Numbered from the stretch's first letter, positions 19,692-30,840 are shown. The stretch: 64,000 nucleotides of DNA from CAJQHK01 sp038142525 (GCA_038142525.1 JAYQKE010000014.1:17179-81178), one strand, 5' to 3'. Made by a program: numbers and translations. Notes: generated by a model not told the origin, from the letters alone.

Positions 19692-21026
19692 GGAACCTCT
19701 GATTTTCCTATTTAATTTTGTCTATTTTTTCATTTTTCAGAAAAAATTTTTATAATTTGGATAAAGATTGCTAATTTTGTTAAAAATTAACAATCTTTAT
19801 CCAAATTTAGGCATTATTTGTGGTAATTTCTCTAGTTTCTTGTCTAATTTTACCATTTTTGGCTAAATTAGACACATTTATCCCTTGTTACGCTGTATTT
19901 GGTAGTATTTTTCTAACCATATAGAGATTAGCAAGGAATGATAGCATTTGTAATTGATTAGTATTCTTTTGTAAACCATTATATCTAACCTTTCTATAGC
20001 CCCAAAGATGCTTTATAATTTGAAATGGATGTTCAACTTTAGCTCGAACTGATGAAAATTGTTTATTCCTCTTTTTTTGCTTATTTGAAAGTTTTTTGTT
20101 AGATTTAGCTCTATTGGTTATACCATAAAATATATTGTGATTCCTACAAAATCTTTTTATTGCCTTATCATCATAGGCCTTGTCACCAAATAAAGAAGTT
20201 TCATCACCATGTAATAACTCCTCTGTTTTAGTAGAATCATGATCTTTAGCTGTCGTCGTGACAATAGAATGAATAATTGGCTTACCCTTAGTTTGCACAC
20301 CAATATGAGACTTCATGCCAAAATAATAATTCTTCCCTTTCTTGGTAGAAGACATCTTCCCTTTTCCTCTTCTTGTTTTTTGTACTAGTTGGAGCAGATA
20401 TTAATGTCGCATCAGTTATCGTACCCTCCTTCAACAAAAGATCATTCTCTTCAAGATATGAATTTACCTCGTTAAATATAATCGACGATAAATTATGCTT
20501 TTCCAATAAATGACGGAATCTCAATATCACAGTCTCATCCGGAACATTATCAATACCAATATCAATATTTAAGAATTTTTGAAAACTTATTCTATCATAT
20601 ATAGCATCCTCCATAGCTGGATCACTAAGACCAAACCACTGCTGTAACAAATGAATCTTAAATATTAATAATAAATCTGTCACCTTCCTGCCCCCGTAAT
20701 CACTAGTACCATTAGGATAAAAAGGCTCTATCTTATCAATCAATCTTTGCCATGGAATAATATCCGTCATTTGATTAAGAAACTTCTCCGCTCTTAATTT
20801 TCTACCAGAAATTGCTAATGAAAAAAATGATTGCTGGGTTGCCATAATTATATATTTTATTTGAATTTAATATATCAATAATAAGCAAAAAAGCTAGATA
20901 AATCAAGCTTTTCTGGCTATTTTTATCAAATAAATTCAAACAAAATTTTATAAAATAACTTTGCTAAACTTTGGCAAAAATAACAAAATTAAACAGTTTC
21001 AAATCTATAAATTAGATAATTGGTTT
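19692..21026 (-). mobile_element. Element A, copy A6 (outer 5' end lost)
   Basis: This starts at its 3' end GGAACCTCTGA at 19692 but stops at about 21026, where the final CAGAGGTTCC is replaced by sequence from inside another element A copy (A7). A complete left end is therefore lacking and A6 cannot transpose by itself. Confidence 0.85.
19888..20845 (-). pseudogene. IS5-family transposase of A6, frameshifted
   Basis: The N-terminal 160 residues and the C-terminal 155 residues are readable in different frames. About 5 bases are missing near 20356, in the segment coding for KRDQEMSS. All three catalytic residues are encoded but not in one frame. Confidence 0.88.
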
Positions 21027-21930
21027 TTTTCTAAAATATATTGGATTCCTACAAAATCTTTTTTTTGCCTTATCATCATAGGCCTTGTCACCAAATAAAG
21101 AAGTTTCATCACCATGTAATAACTCCTCTGAATAGAGATCTTTAATTGGACAATAGAATGAATAATTGGCTTACCCTTAGTTTGCACACCAATATGAGAC
21201 TTCATGCCAAAATAATAATTCTTCCCTTTCTTGGTAGAAGACATCTCTTGGTCCCTTTTCCTCTTCTTGTTTTTTGTACTAGTTGGAGCAGATATTAATG
21301 TCGCATCAGTTATCGTACCCTCCTTCAACAAAAGATCATTCTCTTCAAGATATGAATTTACCTCGTTAAATATAATCGACGATAAATTATGCTTTTCCAA
21401 TAAATGACGGAATCTCAATATCACAGTCTCATCCGGAACATTATCAATACCAATATCAATATTTAAGAATTTTTGAAAACTTATTCTATCATATATAGCA
21501 TCCTCCATAGCTGGATCACTAAGACCAAACCACTGCTGTAACAAATGAATCTTAAATATTAATAATAAATCTGTCACCTTCCTGCCACCGTAATCACTAG
21601 TACCATTAGGATAAAAAGGCTCTATCTTATCAATCAATCTTTGCCATGGAATAATATCCGTCATTTGATTAAGAAACTTCTCCGCTCTTAATTTTCTACC
21701 AGAAATTGCTAATGAAAAAAATGATTGCTGGGTTGCCATAATTATATATTTTATTTGAATTTAATATATCAATAATAAGCAAAAAAGCTAGATAAATCAA
21801 GCTTTTCTGGCTATTTTTATCAAATAAATTCAAACAAAATTTTATAAAATAACTTTGCTAAACTTTGGCAAAAATAACAAAATTAAACAGTTTCAAATCT
21901 ATAAATTAGATAATTGGTTTTTGAGGTTCC
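21027..21930 (-). mobile_element. Element A, copy A7 (truncated and scrambled 3' part)
   Basis: The 5' end is nearly complete (...GGTTTTTGAGGTTCC, missing CA) and the transposase reads correctly for about 195 residues from 21739. It then passes through a stretch with short deletions (near 21125-21150) that resembles the region around the second Asp, and abruptly joins A6. The right flank enters element B inside its transposase. Confidence 0.8.
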
Positions 21931-22440
21931 TATATTGATGCTTGATCCAAAGAAAAAGGCTGATTTAGTAAATAATTATTTATCTGAAAAAATAGATGAT
22001 AAGCAAGATATTGATAACGAGAAAATAGCTAAGGTCATAAATCAAAAGGGCCTGTTTGTAATAATATCTTCAAAGAAGCAGGAAACAGAAAATATCCTAA
22101 ATTTATACTACACCAGACAAAAGGTTGAGAGAATGTTCGCTTTCTCGAAGTCAGATCTAAACCTGCTACCACTAAGAGTGCATAGCGAGGAAACTCTCAG
22201 AGGACATTTATTTTTACTATTTTTATTATCTTACTTTTTTATGAAAATTCATCAGAAATTAAACAAAGAATTTACTGTGGATCAAGCATTTATTATACTT
22301 TCGGCACAAAAGGCAAAAATATATGAAAAGCAGATATTTGTACAAGAGGCTTGATAAAAAAGCAAAAACAAATTTTTGAGCTTTTTGGTTATGATATTCC
22401 TGAGGAGATGGCTCGTGGGTAAAGATATGGGAATTTAAGT
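21931..22440 (+). pseudogene. Element B transposase, C-terminal part and right end
   Basis: Reading from 21940 this gives LDPKKKADLVNNYLSEKIDD, VIISSKKQETENILNLYYTRQKVERMFAFSKS (catalytic Glu) and RGHLFLLFLLSYFFMKIHQK. These are the C-terminal features of IS4/IS1634-like transposases. The stop at 22354 is followed by the element B end GGGTAAAGATATGGGAAT. The N-terminal half is missing because A7 joins here. Confidence 0.85.
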
Positions 22441-22586
22441 TTAAGCCATCGAACAAGCAATCAATATTAGAGAAAATTTATACCTCTATTTTGTAAATCA
22501 GTTAAAATATTAAGCCAAAAATTAGCTCCCTCTGACTTTGAAGATAAATTAATAAAATATCTTTTTAAGAAACTTCTTAGAACCTA
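22441..22586. other. Short stretch between two element B ends, no gene recognised
   Basis: This lies between a right end and a left end of element B. No frame longer than a few dozen codons is visible. It may be host sequence once flanked by two element B copies. Confidence 0.3.
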
Positions 22587-22944
22587 TTCCCATATCTTTA
22601 TTGGATAGTCCTTAAAAAAACATTAATTAAGCAATTAAAAGCTTGCAACCGACTTTTTAGTTCTATATACTCGTGCCTATTATTAATTCTTTACTCACGA
22701 TTATGAGCTATATCAGATAAAAAAAAGTTGACAAGACAGGGAATATTTCTATATGAAATAACGGCCTATTGGGATAAAAATCAAACAACATTCCAAGATA
22801 AATCTATAAAAATATCTTAATTTTCCTAGATAAAGAATTGGAATATTTCAGGATAAAAAGAAGAAAGAGAGATTTAAATGGAAAAGTTATTTCCAATCCA
22901 AAATTCAAGGGTTATGGCACAACCATTTAAGGAGAGGGAAATTA
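22587..22944 (+). repeat. Element B left end and start of transposase, cut by element C
   Basis: The left end CCCATATCTTTA is followed by the element B leader and by a degraded start of the transposase (AYEITAYWDKN..., then MAQPFKERE), with several small deletions compared with the copy at 28390. Element C begins at 22945. Confidence 0.8.
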
Positions 22945-23074
22945 TGCCCCCTAAAATTCAGACCATTAATTTTTAAATTTCATAGACTATAATTTCTTTA
23001 AATTTTGATTTGGAAGATGGAAAAATATGCTAATATTTTTTCATCTGTTAATTAAAAATTTAATTTAATAAATT

Positions 23075-23383
23075 ATGTCAAAAGAAATTAAAAAATATAA
23101 TTCTGATTTTAAGTTTAAAGTTGTAATGAAATATTTATCCGAAAATTATACAATTTATCAGATTTGTAGCGAATATGATATTGCTAAATCAACATTACAT
23201 AAATGGGTTAAGCAGTTTAAAGCTAGCGGTAATGATATATTTTCTGATTCTAAGTTATCTAAAGAAGAAAAATTAAGTAAAAAAGAACAAAAAAAGAAGG
23301 ATAAAGAAATTGATAAATTATATAAGAAAATAGGTCAATTAACAATGGAAAGAGATTTCTTAAAAAAGTTTCTGGACAGTTAG
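23075..23383 (+). CDS. IS3-family OrfA (element C)
   Basis: This 102-residue protein has an N-terminal helix-turn-helix (YNSDFKFKVVMKYLSENY ... IAKSTLHKWVKQF) and a C-terminal leucine-zipper-like coiled coil (KEIDKLYKKIGQLTMERDFL). It binds the IS ends and, by frameshifting into orfB, forms the N-terminus of the full transposase. The overall size and the MERDFLKK end are typical of OrfA. Confidence 0.92.
   Translation: MSKEIKKYNSDFKFKVVMKYLSENYTIYQICSEYDIAKSTLHKWVKQFKASGNDIFSDSKLSKEEKLSKKEQKKKDKEIDKLYKKIGQLTMERDFLKKFLDS
23362..23368 (+). promoter_or_regulatory. Programmed -1 frameshift site in element C
   Basis: The heptamer A_AAA_AAG lies in the orfA frame (TTA AAA AAG). Slipping back one base continues without a stop (KKVSGQLDYSKKIKFLKLSS) directly into the orfB frame. 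This is the classic IS3-family arrangement for making the OrfAB fusion transposase. Confidence 0.8.
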
Positions 23384-23424
23384 ATTATTCTAAGAAAATC
23401 AAATTTCTAAAATTATCATCAGAT

Positions 23425-24261
23425 ATGTATAATTTAGCTGTCAGAAATAGATGTAGATTGTTAGATATTAATAGATCTAATTTTTATTATAAATCTAGGA
23501 TTGATATTTCTAAGATTAATAGTTTATGCAAAGATATTCATAATATCTGGAGTAAATATCAATTTTTCGGATATAGAAGAATTACAGAAATAATCAATCA
23601 AGATAGAAATCATAATAATAAAATTAATCGCAAGAAGATTCTTAGAATAATGAGAGTTCTAAAGATTAAAGCTCTTTATCCAAAGAAAAAGACAACAATC
23701 ATCAATAAAAAAGATTACAAATATCCTTATTTATTAGAAGATAAATCTAAAATAGATAAGCCAAATCACACTTGGGCAATTGATATAACTTACATCAAAA
23801 CACCAGTAGGATTTGTTTATTTAATGTCGCTAATTGATTGGAGTTCTAGATTTGTTGTTGCATCAAAATTATCAATTTCTATGGAAACTAATAATTGTGT
23901 TGAAATATTAAAAAAGGGAATAAAAAATCATAAAATTATTCCAACAATTATTAATACTGATCAAGGATCTCAATTTACCAGCGGTAATTGGATAAATGAA
24001 TTAAAAAAACGAAATATTCAAATATCAATGGATGGAAAAGGTAGGTGGGTAGACAATGTAATTATTGAAAGATTCTGGAGAACTGTAAAATATGAACAAA
24101 TTTTTCTCAATCCTCCTGATAATATAGAAGAATTAAAGAGGCAAATAACAAGATTTATCCATTTTTATAATTATCAAAGACCTCATCAATCTTTGAATTA
24201 CAAAACTCCTAGTCAAATTTACTATAATGATGACAGTAAGAGAAAAAGAATTAGATTTTAA
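23425..24261 (+). CDS. IS3-family OrfB transposase (element C)
   Basis: This 278-residue catalytic part contains an HTH_21-like region (FGYRRITEIIN) and the rve integrase core. The DDE residues are in WAIDITYIKT (Asp), INTDQGSQFTS (Asp) and DNVIIERFWRTVKYE (Glu). The end RPHQSLNYKTPSQIYY is typical. The ATG at 23425 is probably not the functional start, because the active protein is the OrfAB fusion made by frameshifting. Confidence 0.94.
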   Translation: MYNLAVRNRCRLLDINRSNFYYKSRIDISKINSLCKDIHNIWSKYQFFGYRRITEIINQDRNHNNKINRKKILRIMRVLKIKALYPKKKTTIINKKDYKYPYLLEDKSKIDKPNHTWAIDITYIKTPVGFVYLMSLIDWSSRFVVASKLSISMETNNCVEILKKGIKNHKIIPTIINTDQGSQFTSGNWINELKKRNIQISMDGKGRWVDNVIIERFWRTVKYEQIFLNPPDNIEELKRQITRFIHFYNYQRPHQSLNYKTPSQIYYNDDSKRKRIRF

Positions 24262-24539
24262 AATAAAAAATAATTAAAATCTAAAATATGAAATACGAAA
24301 TTTTATAATTTTCCAGAAATTTCTACGAATTTGGCTATTTAGGGCCATTCTAAAATTTCAGAAAATTCAAAAATTTCTACACCGAATTTTAAAGAAAAAG
24401 TCTATGACTTTTAAAGAGGTAATGGTCTAACAAATGGGTGCAGTTCTATAGATATGCAAAAGAATTCATCAACTTCGTTGTTGGCGACAGATCTACAAGA
24501 ACTGGAAAAGAACTTTGGGAAGGAGTTAAAGGCATTATA

Positions 24540-25891
24540 GGAACCTCTGAAAAACCAATTATCTAATTTATAGATTTGAAACTGTTTAATTTTGTTATTT
24601 TTGCCAAAGTTTAGCAAAGTTATTTTATAAAATTTTGTTTGAATTTATTTGATAAAAATAGCCAGAAAAGCTTGATTTATCTAGCTTTTTTGCTTATTAT
24701 TGATATATTAAATTCAAATAAAATATATAATTATGGCAACCCAGCAATCATTTTTTTCATTAGCAATTTCTGGTAGAAAATTAAGAGCGGAGAAGTTTCT
24801 TAATCAAATGACGGATATTATTCCATGGCAAAGATTGATTGATAAGATAGAGCCTTTTTATCCTAATGGTACTAGTGATTACGGTGGCAGGAAGGTGACA
24901 GATTTATTATTAATATTTAAGATTCATTTGTTACAGCAGTGGTTTGGTCTTAGTGATCCAGCTATGGAGGATGCTATATATGATAGAATAAGTTTTCAAA
25001 AATTCTTAAATATTGATATTGGTATTGATAATGTTCCGGATGAGACTGTGATATTGAGATTCCGTCATTTATTGGAAAAGCATAATTTATCGTCGATTAT
25101 ATTTAACGAGGTAAATTCATATCTTGAAGAGAATGATCTTTTGTTGAAGGAGGGTACGATAACTGATGCGACATTAATATCTGCTCCAACTAGTACAAAA
25201 AACAAGAAGAGGAAAAGGGACCAAGAGATGTCTTCTACCAAGAAAGGGAAGAATTATTATTTTGACATGAAGTCTCATATTGGTGTGCAAACTAAGGGTA
25301 AGCCAATTATTCATTCTATTGTCACGACGACAGCTAAAGATCATGATTCTACTAAAACAGAGGAGTTATTACATGGTGATGAAACTTCTTTATTTGGTGA
25401 CAAGGCCTATGATGATAAGGCAATAAAAAGATTTTGTAGGAATCACAATATATTTTATGGTATAACCAATAGAGCTAAATCTAACAAAAAACTTTCAAAT
25501 AAGCAAAAAAAGAGGAATAAACAATTTTCATCAGTTCGAGCTAAAGTTGAACATCCATTTCAAATTATAAAGCATCTTTGGGGCTATAGAAAGGTTAGAT
25601 ATAATGGTTTACAAAAGAATACTAATCAATTACAAATGCTATCATCCCTTGCTAATCTCTATATGGTTAGAAAAATACTACCAAATACAGCGTAACAAGG
25701 GATAAATGTGTCTAATTTAGCCAAAAATGGTAAAATTAGACAAGAAACTAGAGAAATTACCACAAATAATGCCTAAATTTGGATAAAGATTGTTAATTTT
25801 TAACAAAATTAGCAATCTTTATCCAAATTATAAAAATTTTTTCTCAAAAATGAAAAAATAGACAAAATTAAATAGGAAAATCAGAGGTTCC
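24540..25891 (+). mobile_element. Element A, copy A8 (complete, TATA duplication)
   Basis: A 1352-bp copy with both ends and TATA on each side (24536-24539 and 25892-25895). The duplication is confirmed because the interrupted IS1 transposase frame becomes continuous when the IS and one TATA are removed. Confidence 0.96.
24733..25695 (+). CDS. IS5-family transposase (A8), full length
   Basis: This 320-residue copy has the same catalytic motifs as A1 and A4. It differs at one position, YYFDMKSH instead of YYFGMKSH. Leader and trailing hairpins are present. Confidence 0.95.
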   Translation: MATQQSFFSLAISGRKLRAEKFLNQMTDIIPWQRLIDKIEPFYPNGTSDYGGRKVTDLLLIFKIHLLQQWFGLSDPAMEDAIYDRISFQKFLNIDIGIDNVPDETVILRFRHLLEKHNLSSIIFNEVNSYLEENDLLLKEGTITDATLISAPTSTKNKKRKRDQEMSSTKKGKNYYFDMKSHIGVQTKGKPIIHSIVTTTAKDHDSTKTEELLHGDETSLFGDKAYDDKAIKRFCRNHNIFYGITNRAKSNKKLSNKQKKRNKQFSSVRAKVEHPFQIIKHLWGYRKVRYNGLQKNTNQLQMLSSLANLYMVRKILPNTA

Positions 25892-26222
25892 TATAGCAAC
25901 GGATTATTGGAAACCGTATGAGAAATTTGTTCCTAAGGATAAGCATATTCAATCCAAGGCACATACTTATACTATCGAGGGCTATAATAGCTTGTTCAGA
26001 CACTTCTTGGCTAGAATGAGAAGAAAGAGCAAATGCTACTCTAAATCAATAAAGATGCTTGAATATTAAGTAAAAATATTGATTTTAAAGAGAAATGGCT
26101 TATTATCTATTTTGGATTAACAATGTCTGAAAATTATTGAAGTATTTTATGATTTGCAACTGAGATTATAGGAAAATCTAGCAGATGCGACAGAACCCTT
26201 GATCCTCCTTGAATTTTAGGCA

Positions 26223-27319
26223 CTAGAATATCATAAATAAATATCCTGCAAACACCCCCAATATGGCAATAATTAGAAAGAATTATTGCAATGCTAATTT
26301 TAGGCTAAAAGTTCTATAAATAATTAAAAACGAATAAATAGAATAAGAACCCAAACAAAATAAAATAGTCATCACTGCTGGCATAGGCAAGCCAGAAAAC
26401 ATCAGAGCTTGAGCCAATAATATATCTACCGCAATTGGCATTGGTAAAAAAGTTGCAATCAATGCAACAGTTAATAGAAGGGTAAACGAAACATATCCAC
26501 CTGATAAAAACTCCATATTAAATAAATGACTAGCAATTGAACCTAAAGTACCAGCCAAGACCATTAATGGTACAACCCTTACAAAGATATAGATGAAATT
26601 ACTAAAATAGCTTAAAATAGATCCTTTAAAAGCTTTGCAACCAGCTTTCTTTTTGAATTTTATTTTTATCAAAATCTATTTCACATGCTTCACCTCCAAT
26701 AGTTCTGGTTTTAATATTCTGCATTGCAAGTAGAGGAACAATGACCAAAACCAATAATAAGGTTAAAATAACTTTAATTAATGCTAATTTAAGCGGAAAA
26801 ACTGTAAATAGCATAGTTAAAACGACTATATTCAAAGTTGGAGAAGAAAACATCAGAGCTAAAGCTGATTCCATTTTTCCACCACCCTGAAAAAAACCTC
26901 TAGCAACAGGCGCAACACAATTAGAGCAAACTCCTAGAGGAGCGCCCAGCAAACATTCCAATAGCACTATTAAGGAATTTATTTTTAACATGTCTTCTCT
27001 TAAAATATTTTAGTAAGGTTAAAAAAGAAGCAACTATTATAAGACCAAAGCTCATTCCTTTAAGATTTGCTGAAATCCAATTTAGTGTAGTTTTAAATAT
27101 TTTTAGTGATAAATTATCATCCTTATCTATCTTGTGCTTAACCCTATGACCAAAAGTACCTTCCATTACCGAAGTTTCATTAATATTTTGTGTTTGAGAA
27201 ATATGAGACTTACTACCAAGAGCTGGATATCTTGAAGAATACCAAAAACTCACCGCAATAATAAGGGTAAATAATGTAATGATAATTGCTCTTTTATTTC
27301 TTATATTATTTAAATTCAT
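26223..27319 (-). pseudogene. Membrane permease of the ArsP/DUF318 type, frame broken
   Basis: Three overlapping pieces on the minus strand reconstruct one multi-pass membrane protein. The first is an N-terminal anchor (AIIITLFTLIIAVSFWYSS). The second contains GAPLGVCSNCVAPVARGFFQGGG and ALALMFSSPTLNIVVLTMLF. The third has PLMVLAGTLGSIAS and FLPMPIAVDILLAQALMFSGLPM. The cysteine motif CSNC and the SSPTLN segment are typical of PF03773 permeases, some of which export organoarsenicals. Frames break near 26960 and 26650. An in-frame stop at about 26285 precedes the last membrane segment (IIAILGVFAGYLFMIF). The substrate is unknown. Confidence 0.75.
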
Positions 27320-27496
27320 GAAAGTGAAATTACAGTTAATGAATATTTAAAAACCCAATGTCCCATTAAAAGACAAATTCTTATTGTTTTTTAACAACTT
27401 GAATTGTATAGTTGATTTTATTAGGAATCAATTAGTTAATTTTTATGATTATTTTTGCAAAAATATTTCGCTGGATTTCTGATGTGGCTACCTTTT

Positions 27497-28077
27497 TCCG
27501 GACACCCAATTTAAGCAGATGCTGAATATTTTTTCAATTATCTGTTTCTTTTTTCGAATTCAACTGGTGCTAGGTAATTATTAGCAGAATGAATTCTTAT
27601 TCTATTATAGAAAACTTCAATATATTCAAATATTATATTTTTTGCTTCCTTTCTATTTTTAAAATTATGATGATGTGTTAATTCAGTTTTCAGGGTATGA
27701 AAAAATGATTCTGCAACGGCATTATCCCAGCAATTACCTTTTCTACTCATACTTTGGATAATATCATGATCTTTTAAAATATCTCTGTGAGATTCAGAAG
27801 CATATTGGCTACCTTGATCAGTATGATAAATTAATCCTTTTTTGGGCTTTCTTTGAAATAATGCCATAGTTAAAGCATCATTAACTAATTTTGATTTCAT
27901 ATTATCAGACATAGACCAGCCAATGATATTTCTAGAATAAAGATCAATTACAGTTGCTAAATATAACCATCCTTCCTGGGTTGGAATGTAGGTAATATCA
28001 CCAACCCAATATTTATTTGGAACTAAACAATCAAAATTTCTATTTAATAAATTAGGTGAAATTGGTTTATTATGTTT
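27497..28077 (-). pseudogene. IS3-family OrfB fragment (a different element from C)
   Basis: The minus strand encodes the C-terminal two thirds of an rve-type transposase: YWVGDITYIPTQEGWLYLATV (first Asp), IYHTDQGSQYASESH (second Asp), CWDNAVAESFFHTLKTE (Glu) and APVEFEKRNR at the end. A right IS end of the type TGTCCGGAAAAAGG lies near 27490-27515. The 5' part is cut at 28077 by an element B end. The catalytic residues are intact, but orfA and the start are missing. Confidence 0.85.
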
Positions 28078-28258
28078 AGAATTCCCATATCTTTACCCAG
28101 TAATCTTGAATTTCATCTTGGTTTTGCAAGAAATATTTGCCAATCTCATCAAAAATCTGCTTTTCATATATTTTTGCCTTTTTTCCGAAAGTATAATAAA
28201 ATGCTTGATCCACAGTAAATTCTTTGTTTAATTTTTTTGAAAATTCATAAAAAAAGAA
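28078..28258 (-). repeat. Element B 3' end fragment
   Basis: The reverse complement matches the last part of the element B transposase (FSKKLNKEFTVDQAF.YTFGKKAKIYEKQIF...) and the end GGGTAAAGATATGGGAAT, with several changes. It is an older, diverged copy. Confidence 0.7.
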
Positions 28259-28265
28259 GATAAAC

Positions 28266-29355
28266 TTAAATTCCCATATCTTTACCCACGATAGTCCTTA
28301 AAAAAACATTAATCTAAGCAAATAAAAGCTTGCAACCGACTTTTTAGTTCTATATACTCGTGCCTATTATTAATTCTTTACTCACGATTATGAGCTATAT
28401 CAGATACAAAAAAGTTGGAGACAGGGAATATGCATATGAAATAACGGCCTATTGGGATAAAAAGAAACAACATTCCAAAAAGCAAAGACAGCAAATATCT
28501 TGGAATTGTCCTAGATAAAGAAGCTGGAATATTTCAGGAGGTAAAAAGAAGAAAGAGAGATTTAAATGGAAAAGTTATTTCCAATCCAAAAAGGGTTATG
28601 GCACAACCATTTAAGGAGAGGGAAATTGTATCTTTTGGTAGTGGCTACTTAACCAAGAAACTAATTGATGAAGATGATGTTGGAAAAATCTTTGCAGACT
28701 TACTGCCTCATGTAAAGCTTAAAACATTAAAAAGCTTACTATCCTATCGTCTCATCAATGGATCTGCAATGTATTTAGCTAATGATTGGTATGAAGGCGA
28801 TATATCTAAACATTTATTTCCAGGCTCTTCTATGAGCTCACAAGCTATCAGTAATTTCCTAAAAGAACTGGGAAGTGAAAAGCTTCAAAAAGACTTTTTT
28901 AGAAAATATCTTCCTATCGCAACAAAAGACAGCAAAGAAGGTCTAATAGTAGATGGAAGTAGCATGCCAAATGAAATCAATACTCCAATTAATGAGTTTG
29001 GCTATAATAGTGGCTCTATTGATAGGCAGATAAAATTTATGTCAGTTGTTTCTGCCGATAACAATCTACCTCTGTACTTTCGCTACAATGCAGGCAGTAT
29101 AGCGGACATCTCAACACTCACAAATACTATCAAAGAACTTAAGGCTCATAACACTACAGCTAAAGCGGTACTGCTAGATGCGGGCTTTTATTCTAATGAT
29201 AATATTGAATTATTACAAAAAAATAAGATCAATTTTATAATTAGACTTCCGTCTGGCAGAAAATTATTCAAAGAAGTAATTGATAATGAAAAAATAGATC
29301 TGGCATCTAATGCAGTAAAAGTATCCAAAAAGAGAGTGGTATTTATTAAAGAGAA
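28266..29355 (+). pseudogene. Element B left end and N-terminal two thirds of transposase, cut by element C
   Basis: This is the most complete element B copy. After the end CCCATATCTTTACCCACGAT, the transposase starts at about 28390 (MSYIRYKKVGDREYAYEITAYWDKKK). After a small frame break it continues as VKRRKRDLNGKVISNPKRVMAQPFKERE and on through LIVDGSSM and LDAGFYS, the first two catalytic aspartates. Element C enters at 29356 before the catalytic Glu region, so the gene is inactive. The MSYIRYKK.GDREY start is typical of IS1634-like transposases. Confidence 0.85.
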
Positions 29356-30840
29356 ATGCCCCCTAAAATTCAGACCATTAATTTTTAAATTTCATAGACT
29401 ATAATTTCTTTAAATTTCGATTTGGAAGATGGAAAAATATGCTAATATTTTTTCATCTGTTAATTAAAAATTTAATTTAATAAATTATGTCAAAAGAAAT
29501 TAAAAAATATAATTCTGATTTTAAGTTTAAAGTTGTAATGAAATATTTATCCGAAAATTATACAATTTATCAGATTTGTAGCGAATATGATATTGCTAAA
29601 TCAACATTACATAAATGGGTTAAGCAGTTTAAAGCTAGCGGTAATGATATATTTTCTGATTCTAAGTTATCTAAAGAAGAAAAATTAAGTAAAAAAGAAA
29701 AAAAAAGAAGGATAAAGAAATTGATAAATTATATAAGAAAATAGGTCAATTAACAATGGAAAGAGATTTCTTAAAAAAGTTTCTGGACAGTTAGATTATT
29801 CTAAGAAAATCAAATTTCTAAAATTATCATCAGATATGTATAATTTAGCTGTCAGAAATAGATGTAGATTGTTAGATATTAATAGATCTAATTTTTATTA
29901 TAAATCTAGGATTGATATTTCTAAGATTAATAGTTTATGCAAAGATATTCATAATATCTGGAGTAAATATCAATTTTTCGGATATAGAAGAATTACAGAA
30001 ATAATCAATCAAGATAGAAATCATAATAATAAAATTAATCGCAAGAAGATTCTTAGATTAATGAGAGTTCTAAAGATTAAAGCTCTTTATCCAAAGAAAA
30101 AGACAACAATCATCAATAAAAAAGATTACAAATATCCTTATTTATTAGAAGATAAATCTAAAATAGATAAGCCAAATCACACTTGGGCAATTGATATAAC
30201 TTACATCAAAACACCAGTAGGATTTGTTTATTTAATGTCGCTAATTGATTGGAGTTCTAGATTTGTTGTTGCATCAAAATTATCAATTTCTATGGAAACT
30301 AATAATTGTGTTGAAATATTAAAAAAGGGAATAAAAAATCATAAAATTATTCCAACAATTATTAATACTGATCAAGGATCTCAATTTACCAGCGGTAATT
30401 GGATAAATGAATTAAAAAAACGAAATATTCAAATATCAATGGATGGAAAAGGTAGGTGGGTAGACAATGTAATTATTGAAAGATTCTGGAGAACTGTAAA
30501 ATATGAACAAATTTTTCTCAATCCTCCTGATAATATAGAAGAATTAAAGAGGCAAATAACAAGATTTATCCATTTTTATAATTATCAAAGACCTCATCAA
30601 TCTTTGAATTACAAAACTCCTAGTCAAATTTACTATAATGATGACAGTAAGAGAAAAAGAATTAGATTTTAAAATAAAAAATAATTAAAATCTAAAATAT
30701 GAAATACGAAATTTTATAATTTTCCAGAAATTTCTACGAATTTGGCTATTTAGGGCCATTCTAAAATTTCAGAAAATTCAAAAATTTCTACACCGAATTT
30801 AAAGAAAAAAGTCTATAGACTTTTAAAGAGGTAATGGTCT
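29356..30840 (+). mobile_element. Element C, second copy (right end truncated)
   Basis: The left end TGCCCCC is present. OrfA (29487-29744 onward) has lost one A in the KKEQKKKDKE-coding run, so its frame fails before the slippery site. OrfB (29836-30672) is intact, with 278 residues and one change from the first copy (Ile to Leu in RKKILRLMRV). The outer 14 or so bases of the right end are missing because element A9 joins directly at 30841. Confidence 0.88.
29836..30672 (+). CDS. IS3-family OrfB (element C, second copy)
   Basis: The 278-residue frame is complete, with the WAIDITYIKT, INTDQGSQFT and ERFWRTVKYE catalytic motifs. Without an intact OrfA upstream, the normal OrfAB fusion cannot be made from this copy. 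Confidence 0.92.
   Translation: MYNLAVRNRCRLLDINRSNFYYKSRIDISKINSLCKDIHNIWSKYQFFGYRRITEIINQDRNHNNKINRKKILRLMRVLKIKALYPKKKTTIINKKDYKYPYLLEDKSKIDKPNHTWAIDITYIKTPVGFVYLMSLIDWSSRFVVASKLSISMETNNCVEILKKGIKNHKIIPTIINTDQGSQFTSGNWINELKKRNIQISMDGKGRWVDNVIIERFWRTVKYEQIFLNPPDNIEELKRQITRFIHFYNYQRPHQSLNYKTPSQIYYNDDSKRKRIRF

Larger units (their letters stand above)
22945..24442 (+). mobile_element. Element C, first copy (IS3-family, complete)
   Basis: The ends are TGCCCCC...AGACCATTA on the left and its near inverse TAATGGTCT...GGGTGCA on the right, giving 5'-TG...CA-3' termini as usual for IS3. It carries orfA and orfB with a frameshift signal between them. The flanks (inside element B left, IS1 remnant right) do not show a matching duplication. 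Confidence 0.85.
24443..26069 (+). pseudogene. IS1-family transposase remnant split by A8
   Basis: The left piece (24443-24539) reads FYRYAKEFINFVVGDRSTRTGKELWEGVKG. The right piece (25892-26069) reads ATDYWKPYEKFVPKDKHIQSKA..TIEGYNSLFRHFLARMRRKSKCYSKSIKMLEY*. Joined across A8 with one TATA removed, they give the catalytic half of an IS1 InsB-type transposase. The N-terminal zinc-finger part is missing, replaced by element C. The 150 bases after it hold nothing I recognise. Confidence 0.85.

Noticed and set aside
19115..21930. Repeated sequence blocks resembling an array
   Set aside because: The repeats are IS element A copies of more than 500 bp in head-to-tail arrangement, not short repeats with unique spacers. 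No CRISPR array or cas gene is present.
22441..22586. Possible host gene fragment between two element B ends
   Set aside because: No frame of useful length or recognisable motif could be read.
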